Source of the DNA: Providencia rustigianii DSM 4541
Lineage (GTDB): Bacteria; Pseudomonadota; Gammaproteobacteria; Enterobacterales; Enterobacteriaceae
Assembly: GCF_000156395.1 (NCBI RefSeq)
Contig: NZ_GG703818.1
Coordinates: 644,326 to 708,325 of the forward strand
Direction of reading: 5' to 3'
DNA length: 64,000 nucleotides
Below are positions 1 through 8,848 of this stretch, one piece after another (position 1 is the first letter of the stretch; each line of letters starts with the position of its first letter). The position numbers and the translations under genes were made by a program. The notes under the pieces are model-generated. The model was not told the origin of the DNA. It searched no databases and saw only the letters and a list, made by a program, of their open reading frames with translations.

Positions 1-24
1 AACGCCAACTTAGAAATGGATTCA

Positions 25-1275
25 TTAACGTACCTCCATGACATAAGCATCTTTACCTTGTTGGCATCGTAATAAGCTCAAGATAGCTTGGGTTTGGTAA
101 TAGCCATTACCCCGTTTCGAAAACCGATAATAAGCCGCCATACCAAGGGCAATTAAAAAACTGATACCGAGGGTTATCGAGCTGGCAAAACCAATAAATA
201 TTAGGTCATTATCGAGCAAGTACAGCCAATCCCAATAATCCCAGTGGCTTCCTCGATCGACAACATCGCTAATCGCCATCGCGCCAAACATTGCCAAAAA
301 TAGCGCCAAAATAATGCCGGTGATCCCCCATAACGCTAGATACAGCCCACGTTCTTGCGCCATACCTCGAGCAGACAGCGTATAAGCTAAATCATCTTGG
401 TGGTTATACATGCCAAATACGACGCTATCGGGAAACCCATTTTCAACTTTGGAGTGATAGACCTCTACCTCATCCCCTTGAGCGAGAAAAAAACTGTGGT
501 TATTAAAGAAAGGCTTTGAGGCATCTAACTTGAGATTCAAATGGCTTTTATTCACTTGAAGCTCTATTTCATTGCGAGTGTATGTGCCCCCGCGATAATA
601 ATATTCAATCGTCTTGATACTCTTAAGATTCACTTTGCCTTTTGTCACCTGTAACGAGGTTTCAGGGATAGGCTTCTGCTTTCGATGATCTATTTTGAGC
701 GGTTTGGAATGCGGGTTTTTAATTCCCTCAATCTGAATCAGATTTTCACCAGAATTTACCTGAAACTTGCCCGCTATCACTAAATCTAATGCACGTAAGA
801 TGGTTTTTCGTTTTCGGCTAAAAATAGTGAAAGTTTGTGAAATACACATAAACAGCAGAACGCCTCCCACAAAAGCCGCCATTGCTAATAATGACCCTAA
901 AACAATTAACCATGTACTCTCTTCGTCATTAAACACGCAAAAGAACGCAGGGATAAAGAGGGCAACAAGCCCAAATGATAGCAGGTACTGTTTTACTAAC
1001 CCTTTGTCGAATTTAAGGTTTCTATCGGGTTCCAAACGTCCATGCTCGGGATGGTAAACCCATTTCAGCCAATAGCTCCCATCATTCAGCTGTTCAGCAG
1101 AAATAATCAAAGTGTCGTCTTTATTCAATCGTTCCAAAAATATTTGGCTGTTTTCAAAATCTTCAGCATTGAAAAAGAACACTTTATCCGAGGCAATTAA
1201 CCTCACCATGCCCACGGGAGTTACATTTTGGTAATCGCACTGAACAAGCTTAACGTGAAAATATTGAACACCCAT
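25..1275 (-). CDS. Unrecognised four-helix membrane protein, 416 aa
   Basis: I do not recognise this family. The protein has a soluble N-terminal part of about 90 residues and two hydrophobic helices (about residues 94-113 and 121-146). A basic, cytoplasm-like middle section of about 165 residues with the look of a beta-rich domain follows, and then two more helices (about 313-336 and 358-386). The start is an ATG with only a weak ribosome binding site. There is no signal peptide or lipobox. It has no co-directional partner within the window on its upstream side: the next gene, hutC, is divergent. Function unknown. The general plan of paired helices around a soluble core resembles uncharacterised envelope proteins of Morganellaceae, which is only an impression. 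Confidence 0.7.
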   Translation of the reverse strand: MGVQYFHVKLVQCDYQNVTPVGMVRLIASDKVFFFNAEDFENSQIFLERLNKDDTLIISAEQLNDGSYWLKWVYHPEHGRLEPDRNLKFDKGLVKQYLLSFGLVALFIPAFFCVFNDEESTWLIVLGSLLAMAAFVGGVLLFMCISQTFTIFSRKRKTILRALDLVIAGKFQVNSGENLIQIEGIKNPHSKPLKIDHRKQKPIPETSLQVTKGKVNLKSIKTIEYYYRGGTYTRNEIELQVNKSHLNLKLDASKPFFNNHSFFLAQGDEVEVYHSKVENGFPDSVVFGMYNHQDDLAYTLSARGMAQERGLYLALWGITGIILALFLAMFGAMAISDVVDRGSHWDYWDWLYLLDNDLIFIGFASSITLGISFLIALGMAAYYRFSKRGNGYYQTQAILSLLRCQQGKDAYVMEVR

Positions 1276-1559
1276 TAAGATGCCTATTTGTTATAGTTAA
1301 TTTAATATTATGATAATAAATAAAGGTATGCAGCCCTAGAGGAACTTTCCTTATAATAGACAAATTCAGATAATTACAGGTTCAGTAATGGAACTCTCTT
1401 TACCTGATAAAAGTCTATTTTACTCTGAAAACACATCTAGACTCTGGTAAAGGAAATAATTGCTGCTAGACTTGCGCCTATTGCTATTTTGAATGCAATA
1501 AATCTCAAATAAATGCATTATTTTATCCCTACCGTTAACGACAACTTTGAATAAAAGCG
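1276..1559. other. Divergent intergenic region between the membrane-protein gene and hutC
   Basis: About 280 AT-rich bases that must hold the promoters of both flanking genes. I see no copy of the TGTATATACA HutC-type operator here, so autoregulation of hutC through that motif is not evident. No RNA gene or repeat recognised. Confidence 0.5.
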
Positions 1560-2273
1560 ATGACATCACAACCTGCATACAAGCAAATTCAATCTTACAT
1601 TTTACGCAGTATTGATTTAGGGATTTTTAAACCTGAAACTCAGATCCCCACGGAACTTGAGTTATGCGCACAATTTAATGTGAGCCGCATGACAGTAAAT
1701 AAAGCAATCTCTGAATTAAGCCAGAAAGGAATTTTGAATCGCATTGCAGGGAAAGGCACTTTTGTTGCGACCCAGAAGCATGAACTACCTGTCACAAAAG
1801 CATTTGATATTTTTGATGAAATATCGACAAGCGGCAACAAATACAGTGGGCACCAATTACAGCTAAAAGTGATCCCCGCCTCCTCAGAAATCGCCCTACA
1901 ACTCGGGGTGACGGAAGGAAGTGAAATTGGCTATTGTAAAATGCTGCATTTCGAAAATGATATCCCTCTGATGCTTGAAGAACGCTATGTTAACCATGCT
2001 ATTGCCCCTGAATTTACTCAGCAGCACTATGGGGATAACGAAACGCCCAGTGGCTATTTACAACGTCATTTTCCTGTCAGTGAAATGGAGCATACCATCG
2101 AGGCTATCTTGGCAAGTAAAGCGATTGCCAATGCGTTGTCCATCAAAGAGAATGCTCCCTGTTTACAGCTAAGCCGCCGTACTTGGACAGAAAATACCTT
2201 AATTAGCTACGTTAATATGATCAGTGCGGGTTCCCGCTATAAATTAAAACTACATTCTCGTATCGATAATTAA
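1560..2273 (+). CDS. hutC: HutC-type GntR-family transcriptional repressor
   Basis: This is a GntR-family regulator of the HutC subfamily, 237 aa, the usual length. The N-terminal winged helix-turn-helix (about residues 5-70) includes the SRMTVNKAISEL recognition-helix region and the GKGTFVA wing. Residues about 75-235 form the UTRA effector domain of the chorismate-lyase fold. HutC proteins of Klebsiella and Pseudomonas repress histidine-utilisation genes and are induced by urocanate. It sits at the distal end of the hutU-etf operon, convergent with it, which suggests it is the dedicated regulator, released by urocanate or a related imidazole acid. The HutC-like operators in the window lie upstream of hutU, not upstream of this gene. 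The ribosome binding site is weak. Confidence 0.85.
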   Translation: MTSQPAYKQIQSYILRSIDLGIFKPETQIPTELELCAQFNVSRMTVNKAISELSQKGILNRIAGKGTFVATQKHELPVTKAFDIFDEISTSGNKYSGHQLQLKVIPASSEIALQLGVTEGSEIGYCKMLHFENDIPLMLEERYVNHAIAPEFTQQHYGDNETPSGYLQRHFPVSEMEHTIEAILASKAIANALSIKENAPCLQLSRRTWTENTLISYVNMISAGSRYKLKLHSRIDN

Positions 2274-2285
2274 GCGATAAAAAAA

Positions 2286-2301
2286 GGGGCAAATTTGCCC
2301 C
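2286..2301 (-). terminator. Rho-independent terminator of the hutU-etf operon
   Basis: A perfect six-or-more base-pair GC-rich dyad (GGGGCAAATTTGCCCC) is followed, on the minus strand, by seven T residues (2285-2279). It lies after the ETF-QO stop and just past the convergent hutC stop. On the plus strand there is only a poor T-run, so it mainly serves the minus-strand operon. Confidence 0.85.
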
Positions 2302-2422
2302 AAAACGACTGATAACTCCTTAATATACCTTCGATAATTCCTGTAAATATTGTTGAATATTCTCAACAACATTCAACAAGAAATATGGCCGGTATCAACA
2401 CATCAACATCACAACAAATCAC

Positions 2423-4108
2423 TTACATACCTTGATAAATAGGGCCTTCTCCACCTTGCGGCGCTGTCCACGTAATATTTTGCCGAGGATCTTTGATATC
2501 ACAGGCTTTACAATGCAGGCAGTTTTGCGCATTTATTTGCAGTTTTTCTTGCTGTTTATCATTCACAATTTCATAAACACCCGCTGGACAATATCGGGTT
2601 TCTGGTGCCGCATATTCAGTAAAATTCACCTGAATTGCTACATCAGGGTCACTTAAGCGTAAATGGCAAGGCTGCTCTTCTGCATGGTTCGTATTAGATA
2701 AAAATACCGACGAGGGTTTATCAAAACTTAATTTGCCATCAGGTTTTGGATAACTCATCGGTTGGAAATATTTGGCTTCTCTTAACCCTTGGTGATCCTC
2801 GGTTTTCAACTTTAATGTCCACGGAACTCGCCCTTTAAACAGGAGTTGCTCAGTTCCAAATAACATGGAACCTACCACCAGCCCTTTTTTCATGTATGGC
2901 TTAAAATTACGCGTCTGATAAAGTTCCTGATACAGCCAGCTATTTTCAAATTGAGACTGGTATTGGCGTTTAAATTCTTGATGGTCAATCTGTTCATCAA
3001 CCCAAGATTCAAATAAGGCTTCAGCAGCTACCATGCCGCTTTTCACTGCACAATGGCTGCCCTTAATCCGTGCCGCATTGAGAAACCCAGCATCATCCCC
3101 GATTAATGCACCACCCGGAAAACTCAGTTCAGGTAAGGCGGGTAGCCCTCCCGCGACCATAGTTCTTGCCCCGTAACTGACCCGCTCGCCTCCCGCTAAA
3201 AAGGCACTAAATGCAGGATGGGTTTTCAAGCGTTGAAACTCTTCAAATGGCGACAGATAGGGATTTTCATAATTCAGACCAACCACTAATCCAACAGCAA
3301 CTAAATCTTCCCCATAGTGATAAGCAAACCCGCCGCCATAAGTTTGGTTATTCAGCGGCCAGCCCACCGAATGGATCACGAGCCCCGCTTGATGCTGTGC
3401 TTTAGGAATTTGCCAAATCTCTTTCAGCCCCAATCCATAGGTTTGTTTACCGCTATTTGCGGCTAAATCAAATCGCTCAATAAGCTGTTTACCTAACTGA
3501 CCGCGACAACCTTCTGCAAAGAAGGTCATTTTGGCCATCAGATTCATTCCTGCCTGATACATCGCGGTTGGGTGACCTTGTTTATCTAATCCCATGTCCC
3601 CTGTAGTGACACCAATAACGTGTCCATTTTCATCAAACACGATTTCGGTCGCGGCAAAACCGGGAAAAATATCAACGCCAAGCTGCTCCGCTTCTGCTGC
3701 TAATGCCGCACTAATTTGTCCAAGACTACCAATCAAATTGCCATGATTTTTTAAACATGCAGGTAGCAGCGATAAAGGCAATTTATTCGCTTTATTTTCT
3801 TTCAGCCATAAAAAACGATCCTCACTGACAGGGGTCAGTGGAACAGATATTTTTTGTTGCCAATCCGCGAATAATTCATCAAGCCCACGAGGATCAATTA
3901 CCGCTCCCGAAAGAATGTGTGCCCCAATTTCTGCACCTTTATCAATTAAGCAGACCGAAAGATCTCGCCCATTCTGGCTGGCTAACTGTTTTAGACGTAT
4001 TGCCGCAGATAATCCCGCAGGTCCACCACCGACAATCAGGACATCAAATTCCATCGATTCTCGCTCTGGAGCCTCATTGATATTTACACTATTGTCGATA
4101 GTCATCAT
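2423..4108 (-). CDS. Electron transfer flavoprotein:ubiquinone oxidoreductase (ETF-QO)
   Basis: ETF-QO accepts electrons from reduced ETF and passes them to ubiquinone at the membrane. The 561-aa length is that of the full bacterial/mitochondrial-type enzyme, longer than enterobacterial FixC (about 430 aa). The FAD-binding GGGPAGLSAA motif is near residue 27. The C-terminal ferredoxin-like domain carries the [4Fe-4S] cysteines in RYCPAGVY and NCLHCKACDIKDP. Since FixC needs a separate FixX ferredoxin and this protein has its own cluster domain, it points to an oxidative, quinone-reducing pathway. It is the last gene of the operon, 9 bases after etfA, with a terminator behind it. The gene is unusual for Enterobacterales, which mostly use FadE and lack this enzyme; acquisition by transfer is plausible. 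Confidence 0.93.
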   Translation of the reverse strand: MMTIDNSVNINEAPERESMEFDVLIVGGGPAGLSAAIRLKQLASQNGRDLSVCLIDKGAEIGAHILSGAVIDPRGLDELFADWQQKISVPLTPVSEDRFLWLKENKANKLPLSLLPACLKNHGNLIGSLGQISAALAAEAEQLGVDIFPGFAATEIVFDENGHVIGVTTGDMGLDKQGHPTAMYQAGMNLMAKMTFFAEGCRGQLGKQLIERFDLAANSGKQTYGLGLKEIWQIPKAQHQAGLVIHSVGWPLNNQTYGGGFAYHYGEDLVAVGLVVGLNYENPYLSPFEEFQRLKTHPAFSAFLAGGERVSYGARTMVAGGLPALPELSFPGGALIGDDAGFLNAARIKGSHCAVKSGMVAAEALFESWVDEQIDHQEFKRQYQSQFENSWLYQELYQTRNFKPYMKKGLVVGSMLFGTEQLLFKGRVPWTLKLKTEDHQGLREAKYFQPMSYPKPDGKLSFDKPSSVFLSNTNHAEEQPCHLRLSDPDVAIQVNFTEYAAPETRYCPAGVYEIVNDKQQEKLQINAQNCLHCKACDIKDPRQNITWTAPQGGEGPIYQGM

Positions 4109-4117
4109 GTCCCTCTC

Positions 4118-5068
4118 TTATGCCAATGCTTTGTCGAATTCAGGCAAAATTTGGAATAAATCCCCCACAATGCCATAGTCAGCAACTTGGAAAATTGGCG
4201 CTTCAGGATCACTATTAATTGCGACGATCACTTTGCTTTCTTTCATTCCGGCAATATGTTGGATCGCACCGGAGATCCCCACGGCGATATACAGATCAGG
4301 TGCCACGATCTTACCTGTTTGCCCAACTTGGTAATCATTTGGAACATACCCCGCATCAACCGCTGCACGAGATGCCCCCACCGCAGCCCCCAATTTGTCA
4401 GCGATCGTTTCGAGCAGCGCGAAATTCTCACCGGAACTTAATCCTCGTCCCCCCGAAATCACCACCTTGGCAGAGCTGAGCTCAGCTCGACTCACTTGGG
4501 TCAGTGATTGGCTGGTTAATTCAGAAAGTGGCTCAATGGGCTCCACAACGATATGTTCAACCGCTGCTGGTGCTTGCTGTACTTGGCTTCCAGAAAATGC
4601 GGAGTTACGTACGGTTATCACCACTTGGTTACCATTATTTTGTACCGTTGCTAGAGCATTCCCTGCATAAATAGGGCGTACAAAAGTCTGAGCATCAATA
4701 ATTTGGGTAATATCTGAAATTTGAGAAATGCCGAGTGTTGCTGCAACCCGCGGCGCAATATTTTTGCCAAAAGTCGTCGCAGGAAACACTAAGTGGCTAT
4801 AGGATTTGGCAACCGCTACGATGGCGTTAGTCATCGGTTCAGCGAGCTGATTTTTTAATTCACTTTCATCAATGGCAATGACCTTATCAACACCACCGAG
4901 AGTGGCCGCTGACTCAGCGACTTGGCTAATATCTCTCCCAGCGACTAACACATGTAAACTTCCCCCTTGGGATACAAGTTCACGGGCGGCGGTCATACAG
5001 TTATAGGTTGCTGATTTTATTGTTTGGTTATCATGTTCAACAACCACTAAAACGGATAATTGGCTCAT
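4118..5068 (-). CDS. etfA: Electron transfer flavoprotein alpha subunit
   Basis: EtfA (316 aa) binds FAD and with EtfB carries electrons from acyl-CoA dehydrogenases to ETF-QO. The C-terminal FAD domain shows the family signature [19 protein letters not shown] followed by NSDPEAPIF, and [12 protein letters not shown] in the flavin loop. It is 15 bases downstream of etfB and 9 bases upstream of the ETF-QO gene, forming one unit. The sequence is of the beta-oxidation type (group I ETF), not the FixB type used in carnitine metabolism. In this cluster its likely electron donor is the acyl-CoA dehydrogenase encoded at 7712-8848. Confidence 0.93.
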   Translation of the reverse strand: MSQLSVLVVVEHDNQTIKSATYNCMTAARELVSQGGSLHVLVAGRDISQVAESAATLGGVDKVIAIDESELKNQLAEPMTNAIVAVAKSYSHLVFPATTFGKNIAPRVAATLGISQISDITQIIDAQTFVRPIYAGNALATVQNNGNQVVITVRNSAFSGSQVQQAPAAVEHIVVEPIEPLSELTSQSLTQVSRAELSSAKVVISGGRGLSSGENFALLETIADKLGAAVGASRAAVDAGYVPNDYQVGQTGKIVAPDLYIAVGISGAIQHIAGMKESKVIVAINSDPEAPIFQVADYGIVGDLFQILPEFDKALA

Positions 5069-5083
5069 GGTCAGGCTCCCTCG

Positions 5084-5839
5084 TTAAATCACTTCTTTTG
5101 CTTGCAATTCAGTCACTAATGCCGATACATCATTAAACAAGGTACATTGTCCTGTTCGTTTTTTCGGCTCCGCCACATTTAGAATTTTGACTTGCCCTAA
5201 TGGCGAGAAATCCAACGTGGCGACATCAATAATTTCCAATGGTTTTTTCTTGGCTTTCATAATATTAGGGAGCGTTGCATAGCGAGGTTCGTTTAAACGT
5301 AAATCCGTCGTCACTATCGCCGGAAATCCCATGGATAAGGTTTCTAGCCCTCCATCAATTTCACGGGTCACTTGCACACGCTCACCTTCAATCACGATTT
5401 GTGAAGCAAATGTGGCTTGAGCACATCCCAATAATGCCGATAACATTTGTCCCGTTTGGTTGCAGTCATCATCAATCGCTTGCTTGCCTAATAAAATTAA
5501 ATCGGGTTGTTCTTTGGTGACTATTTTCTGTAATAGGCGAGCAATATCGAGGGGCTCCAGCACCATTTCTGTCGGTCTTTGAACCAAAATGGCACGGTCA
5601 GCCCCTATTGCCATGGCGCTGCGTAATGTCTCTTGAGCAGTGGCATCGCCAATAGAAACCGCGATCACTTCCGTCGCCTTTCCGGCTTCTTTAAGGCGTA
5701 CCGCTTCTTCCACTGCAATTTCATCAAACGGATTGATCGCCATTTTGACGTTGGCGAGCTCAACCCCTGAACCGTCTGCTTTGACGCGAATTTTTACGTT
5801 ATGGTCAATAACACGTTTCACAGCGACTAAAATTTTCAT
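5084..5839 (-). CDS. etfB: Electron transfer flavoprotein beta subunit
   Basis: EtfB (251 aa) binds AMP and forms the ETF heterodimer with EtfA. The N-terminus MKILVAVKRVID and the block NPFDEIAVEEAVRLKEAG are typical of group I EtfB proteins. I chose the ATG at 5839 because an AGGAG ribosome binding site lies five bases ahead; a GTG two codons upstream would also be in frame. The upstream gap to the permease gene is about 160 bases and holds small dyads but no obvious terminator, so read-through from hutU is possible and an internal promoter cannot be excluded. Confidence 0.93.
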   Translation of the reverse strand: MKILVAVKRVIDHNVKIRVKADGSGVELANVKMAINPFDEIAVEEAVRLKEAGKATEVIAVSIGDATAQETLRSAMAIGADRAILVQRPTEMVLEPLDIARLLQKIVTKEQPDLILLGKQAIDDDCNQTGQMLSALLGCAQATFASQIVIEGERVQVTREIDGGLETLSMGFPAIVTTDLRLNEPRYATLPNIMKAKKKPLEIIDVATLDFSPLGQVKILNVAEPKKRTGQCTLFNDVSALVTELQAKEVI

Positions 5840-5998
5840 AACCACTCCTAATCACGGACTTTGTTGCTATTTGTTGGATGTTCGACCTGTTTTTCAGGTT
5901 GAGGAAGCCCATAGCAGTGAATCATTCACTACTAAGGACAACACTCGATTTATCGTTTTATTTATCAGTAAGTCAGATTCTAGGTAGGTAAATACACC

Positions 5999-7438
5999 CT
6001 ATTTGGCTTCTGGCAATATCAGGCGGTCTGCCACTGACATAGGCCAAATCTTCACAGCGGCATAGTAAATAATGCCAGTGGCAACTAACCCAATAATCCA
6101 TGAAATATCCACGCCACCGAGGCTTTCAACGAGAGGCCCAGTATAGAATCCCGTCGCAATAAATGGCATTTGAATCAGAACGCCGATAACGTAGGTGATG
6201 ATGCCGACTTTATTCCAACGACCATAACGCCCATTTGGATTCGACAACTGCGGAACGTCATAGCGCCCTTTTGTCACCCAGTAATAATCCACTAAATTAA
6301 TAGCACTCCACGGTGTGAAAAACGCCAGTAAGAACAGTAAGAAAGCCGAGAATAGTTTCAGGAATGAATGTTGCCCTGCCAACCCGAGTAGAGTCGAGAA
6401 GCTAACCATTAAGATGATGAAAAACAGTCGTTGACCGCGGGTAATCTGATGCTTCCCTTTGAAACCGCACCAAATCGCCGCCATCGACATAAAGCTGCCA
6501 TATGCGTTCAGTGCAGTAATGGTCACTTTGCCGAAGAAAATACTGATATACAGCAGAGCCGCAATCAGCCCTGTACTGCCCAACCCAACAATATAAGAGA
6601 CTTCATGTCCAGCAAACTGATTTCCCGCCAATGCAGCGGCAAAAACGCCAAGGATCATCGATGCTTGAGTCCCAATCACAGTCCCGGAACCCACGGCTAA
6701 AAAGGCTTTGATGGTTGGGGTTTTGGTTGGTAAGTAACGAGAATAGTCAGCAACATAAGGCCCAAATGCAATCTGCCAAGAAGCTGATAATGACATCGCA
6801 AACAGAAAATTAGTCCAATTGAAATGACGATTCTCCAATAGTACAGAAACATCATTCATATAAAATAGACGGAAAAACAGGTAGAAAAAGGCAATAACGC
6901 CAATAACACTCGCCGCTTTACCCAGTATATGGATAATCCGATAACCACAGATAGTGATCCCAATAATCACTAAACCAAAAATAATAATCCCCACCCAGTC
7001 ACTTACATGCAAGAGTTGCCCCACCGCTTGACCGGCTAATACCGTGCCACTGGCTGAGAACCCCACATACATTAAGCAAACCAGTAAAATAGGAATAACG
7101 GCGCCATAGACCCCAAACTGAACACGGCTGGAGATCATTTGTGGTAGACCCAGTTTAGGCCCTTGAACCGCATGCAGTGCCATGACTGCACCACCTAATA
7201 ATTGGCCGATAAATAAGCCAATCAGTGACCAAAATACATCGCCACCCAGAACTACGGCCAGCGCTCCGGTGACAATTGCCGTGATTTGTAAGTTAGCACC
7301 AAACCATAATGTAAATTGGCTGGATAACGTGCCATGGCGTTCTGATTCGGGAATATAGTCGATGGAACGAGCTTCGATAAGGGGAACGTTATCTTGTCGA
7401 GGCTTTTTTTGCTCAATAATATCGTTGGAAACTGTCAT
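5999..7438 (-). CDS. NCS1-family permease (cytosine/purine/allantoin type)
   Basis: A 479-aa, twelve-helix secondary transporter of the nucleobase:cation symporter-1 family. Family features are the soluble N-terminus with a polar SERHG-type segment, the first helices with SLIGLFIGQLLGGAVMALH, and PQMISSRVQFG after helix 2. Family members carry ring nitrogen compounds such as cytosine, hydantoin, allantoin and, in some pseudomonad hut loci, probably urocanate. The position between an acyl-CoA dehydrogenase and etfBA in a cluster with hutU suggests an imidazole acid (urocanate or imidazolepropionate) as substrate. This is inferred from context, since NCS1 substrate cannot be read from the sequence. 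The AAGAGGAATT ribosome binding site supports the ATG at 7438. Confidence 0.85.
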   Translation of the reverse strand: MTVSNDIIEQKKPRQDNVPLIEARSIDYIPESERHGTLSSQFTLWFGANLQITAIVTGALAVVLGGDVFWSLIGLFIGQLLGGAVMALHAVQGPKLGLPQMISSRVQFGVYGAVIPILLVCLMYVGFSASGTVLAGQAVGQLLHVSDWVGIIIFGLVIIGITICGYRIIHILGKAASVIGVIAFFYLFFRLFYMNDVSVLLENRHFNWTNFLFAMSLSASWQIAFGPYVADYSRYLPTKTPTIKAFLAVGSGTVIGTQASMILGVFAAALAGNQFAGHEVSYIVGLGSTGLIAALLYISIFFGKVTITALNAYGSFMSMAAIWCGFKGKHQITRGQRLFFIILMVSFSTLLGLAGQHSFLKLFSAFLLFLLAFFTPWSAINLVDYYWVTKGRYDVPQLSNPNGRYGRWNKVGIITYVIGVLIQMPFIATGFYTGPLVESLGGVDISWIIGLVATGIIYYAAVKIWPMSVADRLILPEAK

Positions 7439-7664
7439 GGTAATTCCTCTTTAAGCAAGGCTGGCCTAAAGAATGAGACAATTAGTCGTCACGAATGAAT
7501 ACACTGTGTTGCAAGAGACAGCCATTCGGCGCTACGCGGATAATTTATTTTTATATCTATCCGTCATTAATAATTGAAATACATTCTTAAAACCTGATTG
7601 TTGTTGTGTTTTTATTCCATGATCCTGTTGTCAGGGACTGCGTCCTATTGATGATTTTGAAACT

Positions 7665-7693
7665 CCCAGCAGATACCTGTCCTATCTACTGGG
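7665..7693 (-). terminator. Stem-loop between acyl-CoA dehydrogenase and permease genes
   Basis: An imperfect hairpin with arms CCCAGCAGATA and TATCTACTGGG lies 20 bases after the acyl-CoA dehydrogenase stop. No strong T-run follows on the minus strand, so it is more likely an attenuating or mRNA-stabilising element inside the operon than a full terminator. Confidence 0.4.
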
Positions 7694-7711
7694 TCTAACG
7701 CATGCAAATCT

Positions 7712-8848
7712 TTACGCATCTAATACTGCGCGAGAAATAATGATTTTTTGAATCTCGGAGGTGCCTTCAAAAATACGTAAAATGCGGGCATCTCTAACAT
7801 AGCGCTCGAGGGGTAAATCACGAATATAGCCATAACCGCCGTGCAACTGTAATGCCGCATCGGTGACAAAACCGGCGCACTCAGCAGCAAACAATTTTGC
7901 AGTGGCGGATTGCAAGCTAAAACGCTCACCAGAATCTCGTAACTCTGCCGCATTCCATGTCAGTAAACGTGCCGCTTCCAGCTGAGTATGCATATCGGCA
8001 AGTTTCCACTGTGTACCTTGATAAGCCGCCAGTGGTTTTTTACCAATTTGACGCTCTTTGACCCAGCCTAATGCACTTTCCATCGCTGCACGAGCAATAC
8101 CTAGTGAGGTCGCTGCAACTTCGACACGTCCTTTATCCAATACTTCCATTGCGGTATGAAAACCTTTATTTTCCTCTCCCAATAGTGCAGATTCAGGTAA
8201 CCAACAATTCAGCGCTAACTCATAAATGGTACTGCCACGAAGCCCCATGGTTTTTTCTGGATGGGAGAATGCCACGCCCTCAGTGCCTTTTGGGATCATA
8301 AATGCACTGATCCCACGAGCTCCAGCCTCAACATCCGTTTTGGCGTATAACACAATAAAATCAGCTTCTTTGGCATTAGTAATATAGTGTTTATTCCCCC
8401 GAATACGCCAGCCACCATTTTCACGAGTCGCAACAGTTCGCATATCCGCAGGGTTAGAGCCTGCTGCGGGTTCCGTTAAGCCGAATGCCCCTAATAATTC
8501 CCCACTGGCGGCTTTCGGTAGCCAATAATTCTTTTGCTCTTCCGTTCCACCAATTAGGATAGAATCGGTCGCTAAAAAATGAGCGGTTAATGAGGATGAT
8601 GTCGAGGCACATGCCGCGGCAACGGCTTCAACAATCATACTCATGGCGATACTGCCGATACCAAACCCACCGTATTGTTCTGGTAAGTTAATTCCCCAAC
8701 AGCCTATTTCACCCAGTGCAGTTAAGCTTTCTGCACAGAAAGTTTCTTCTTCATCATAACGTTGAGCATTCGGTTGTAAGATGTCGCGGCATACTTTTTC
8801 TACCGCATCAACAATGGCGTGTTCTGTTTCGTTAATATTAAAACTCAT
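7712..8848 (-). CDS. Acyl-CoA dehydrogenase
   Basis: A 378-aa FAD enzyme that introduces a 2,3-double bond into an acyl-CoA and passes electrons to ETF. The family blocks are all present: GAFGLTEPAAGSNPADM in the middle domain, KHYITNA, and the C-terminal LHGGYGY and RIFEGTSEIQ. The glutamate of RIFEGTSEIQ is at the position of the catalytic base in short- and medium-chain members. Its start codon overlaps the stop of the CoA-transferase gene (ATGA), implying translational coupling and joint action. In the cluster it would oxidise the CoA thioester made by the transferase. I propose imidazolepropionyl-CoA to urocanoyl-CoA as the reaction. CaiA-like crotonobetainyl-CoA reductase is the main alternative but lacks its usual partners here. 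Confidence 0.9.
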   Translation of the reverse strand: MSFNINETEHAIVDAVEKVCRDILQPNAQRYDEEETFCAESLTALGEIGCWGINLPEQYGGFGIGSIAMSMIVEAVAAACASTSSSLTAHFLATDSILIGGTEEQKNYWLPKAASGELLGAFGLTEPAAGSNPADMRTVATRENGGWRIRGNKHYITNAKEADFIVLYAKTDVEAGARGISAFMIPKGTEGVAFSHPEKTMGLRGSTIYELALNCWLPESALLGEENKGFHTAMEVLDKGRVEVAATSLGIARAAMESALGWVKERQIGKKPLAAYQGTQWKLADMHTQLEAARLLTWNAAELRDSGERFSLQSATAKLFAAECAGFVTDAALQLHGGYGYIRDLPLERYVRDARILRIFEGTSEIQKIIISRAVLDA

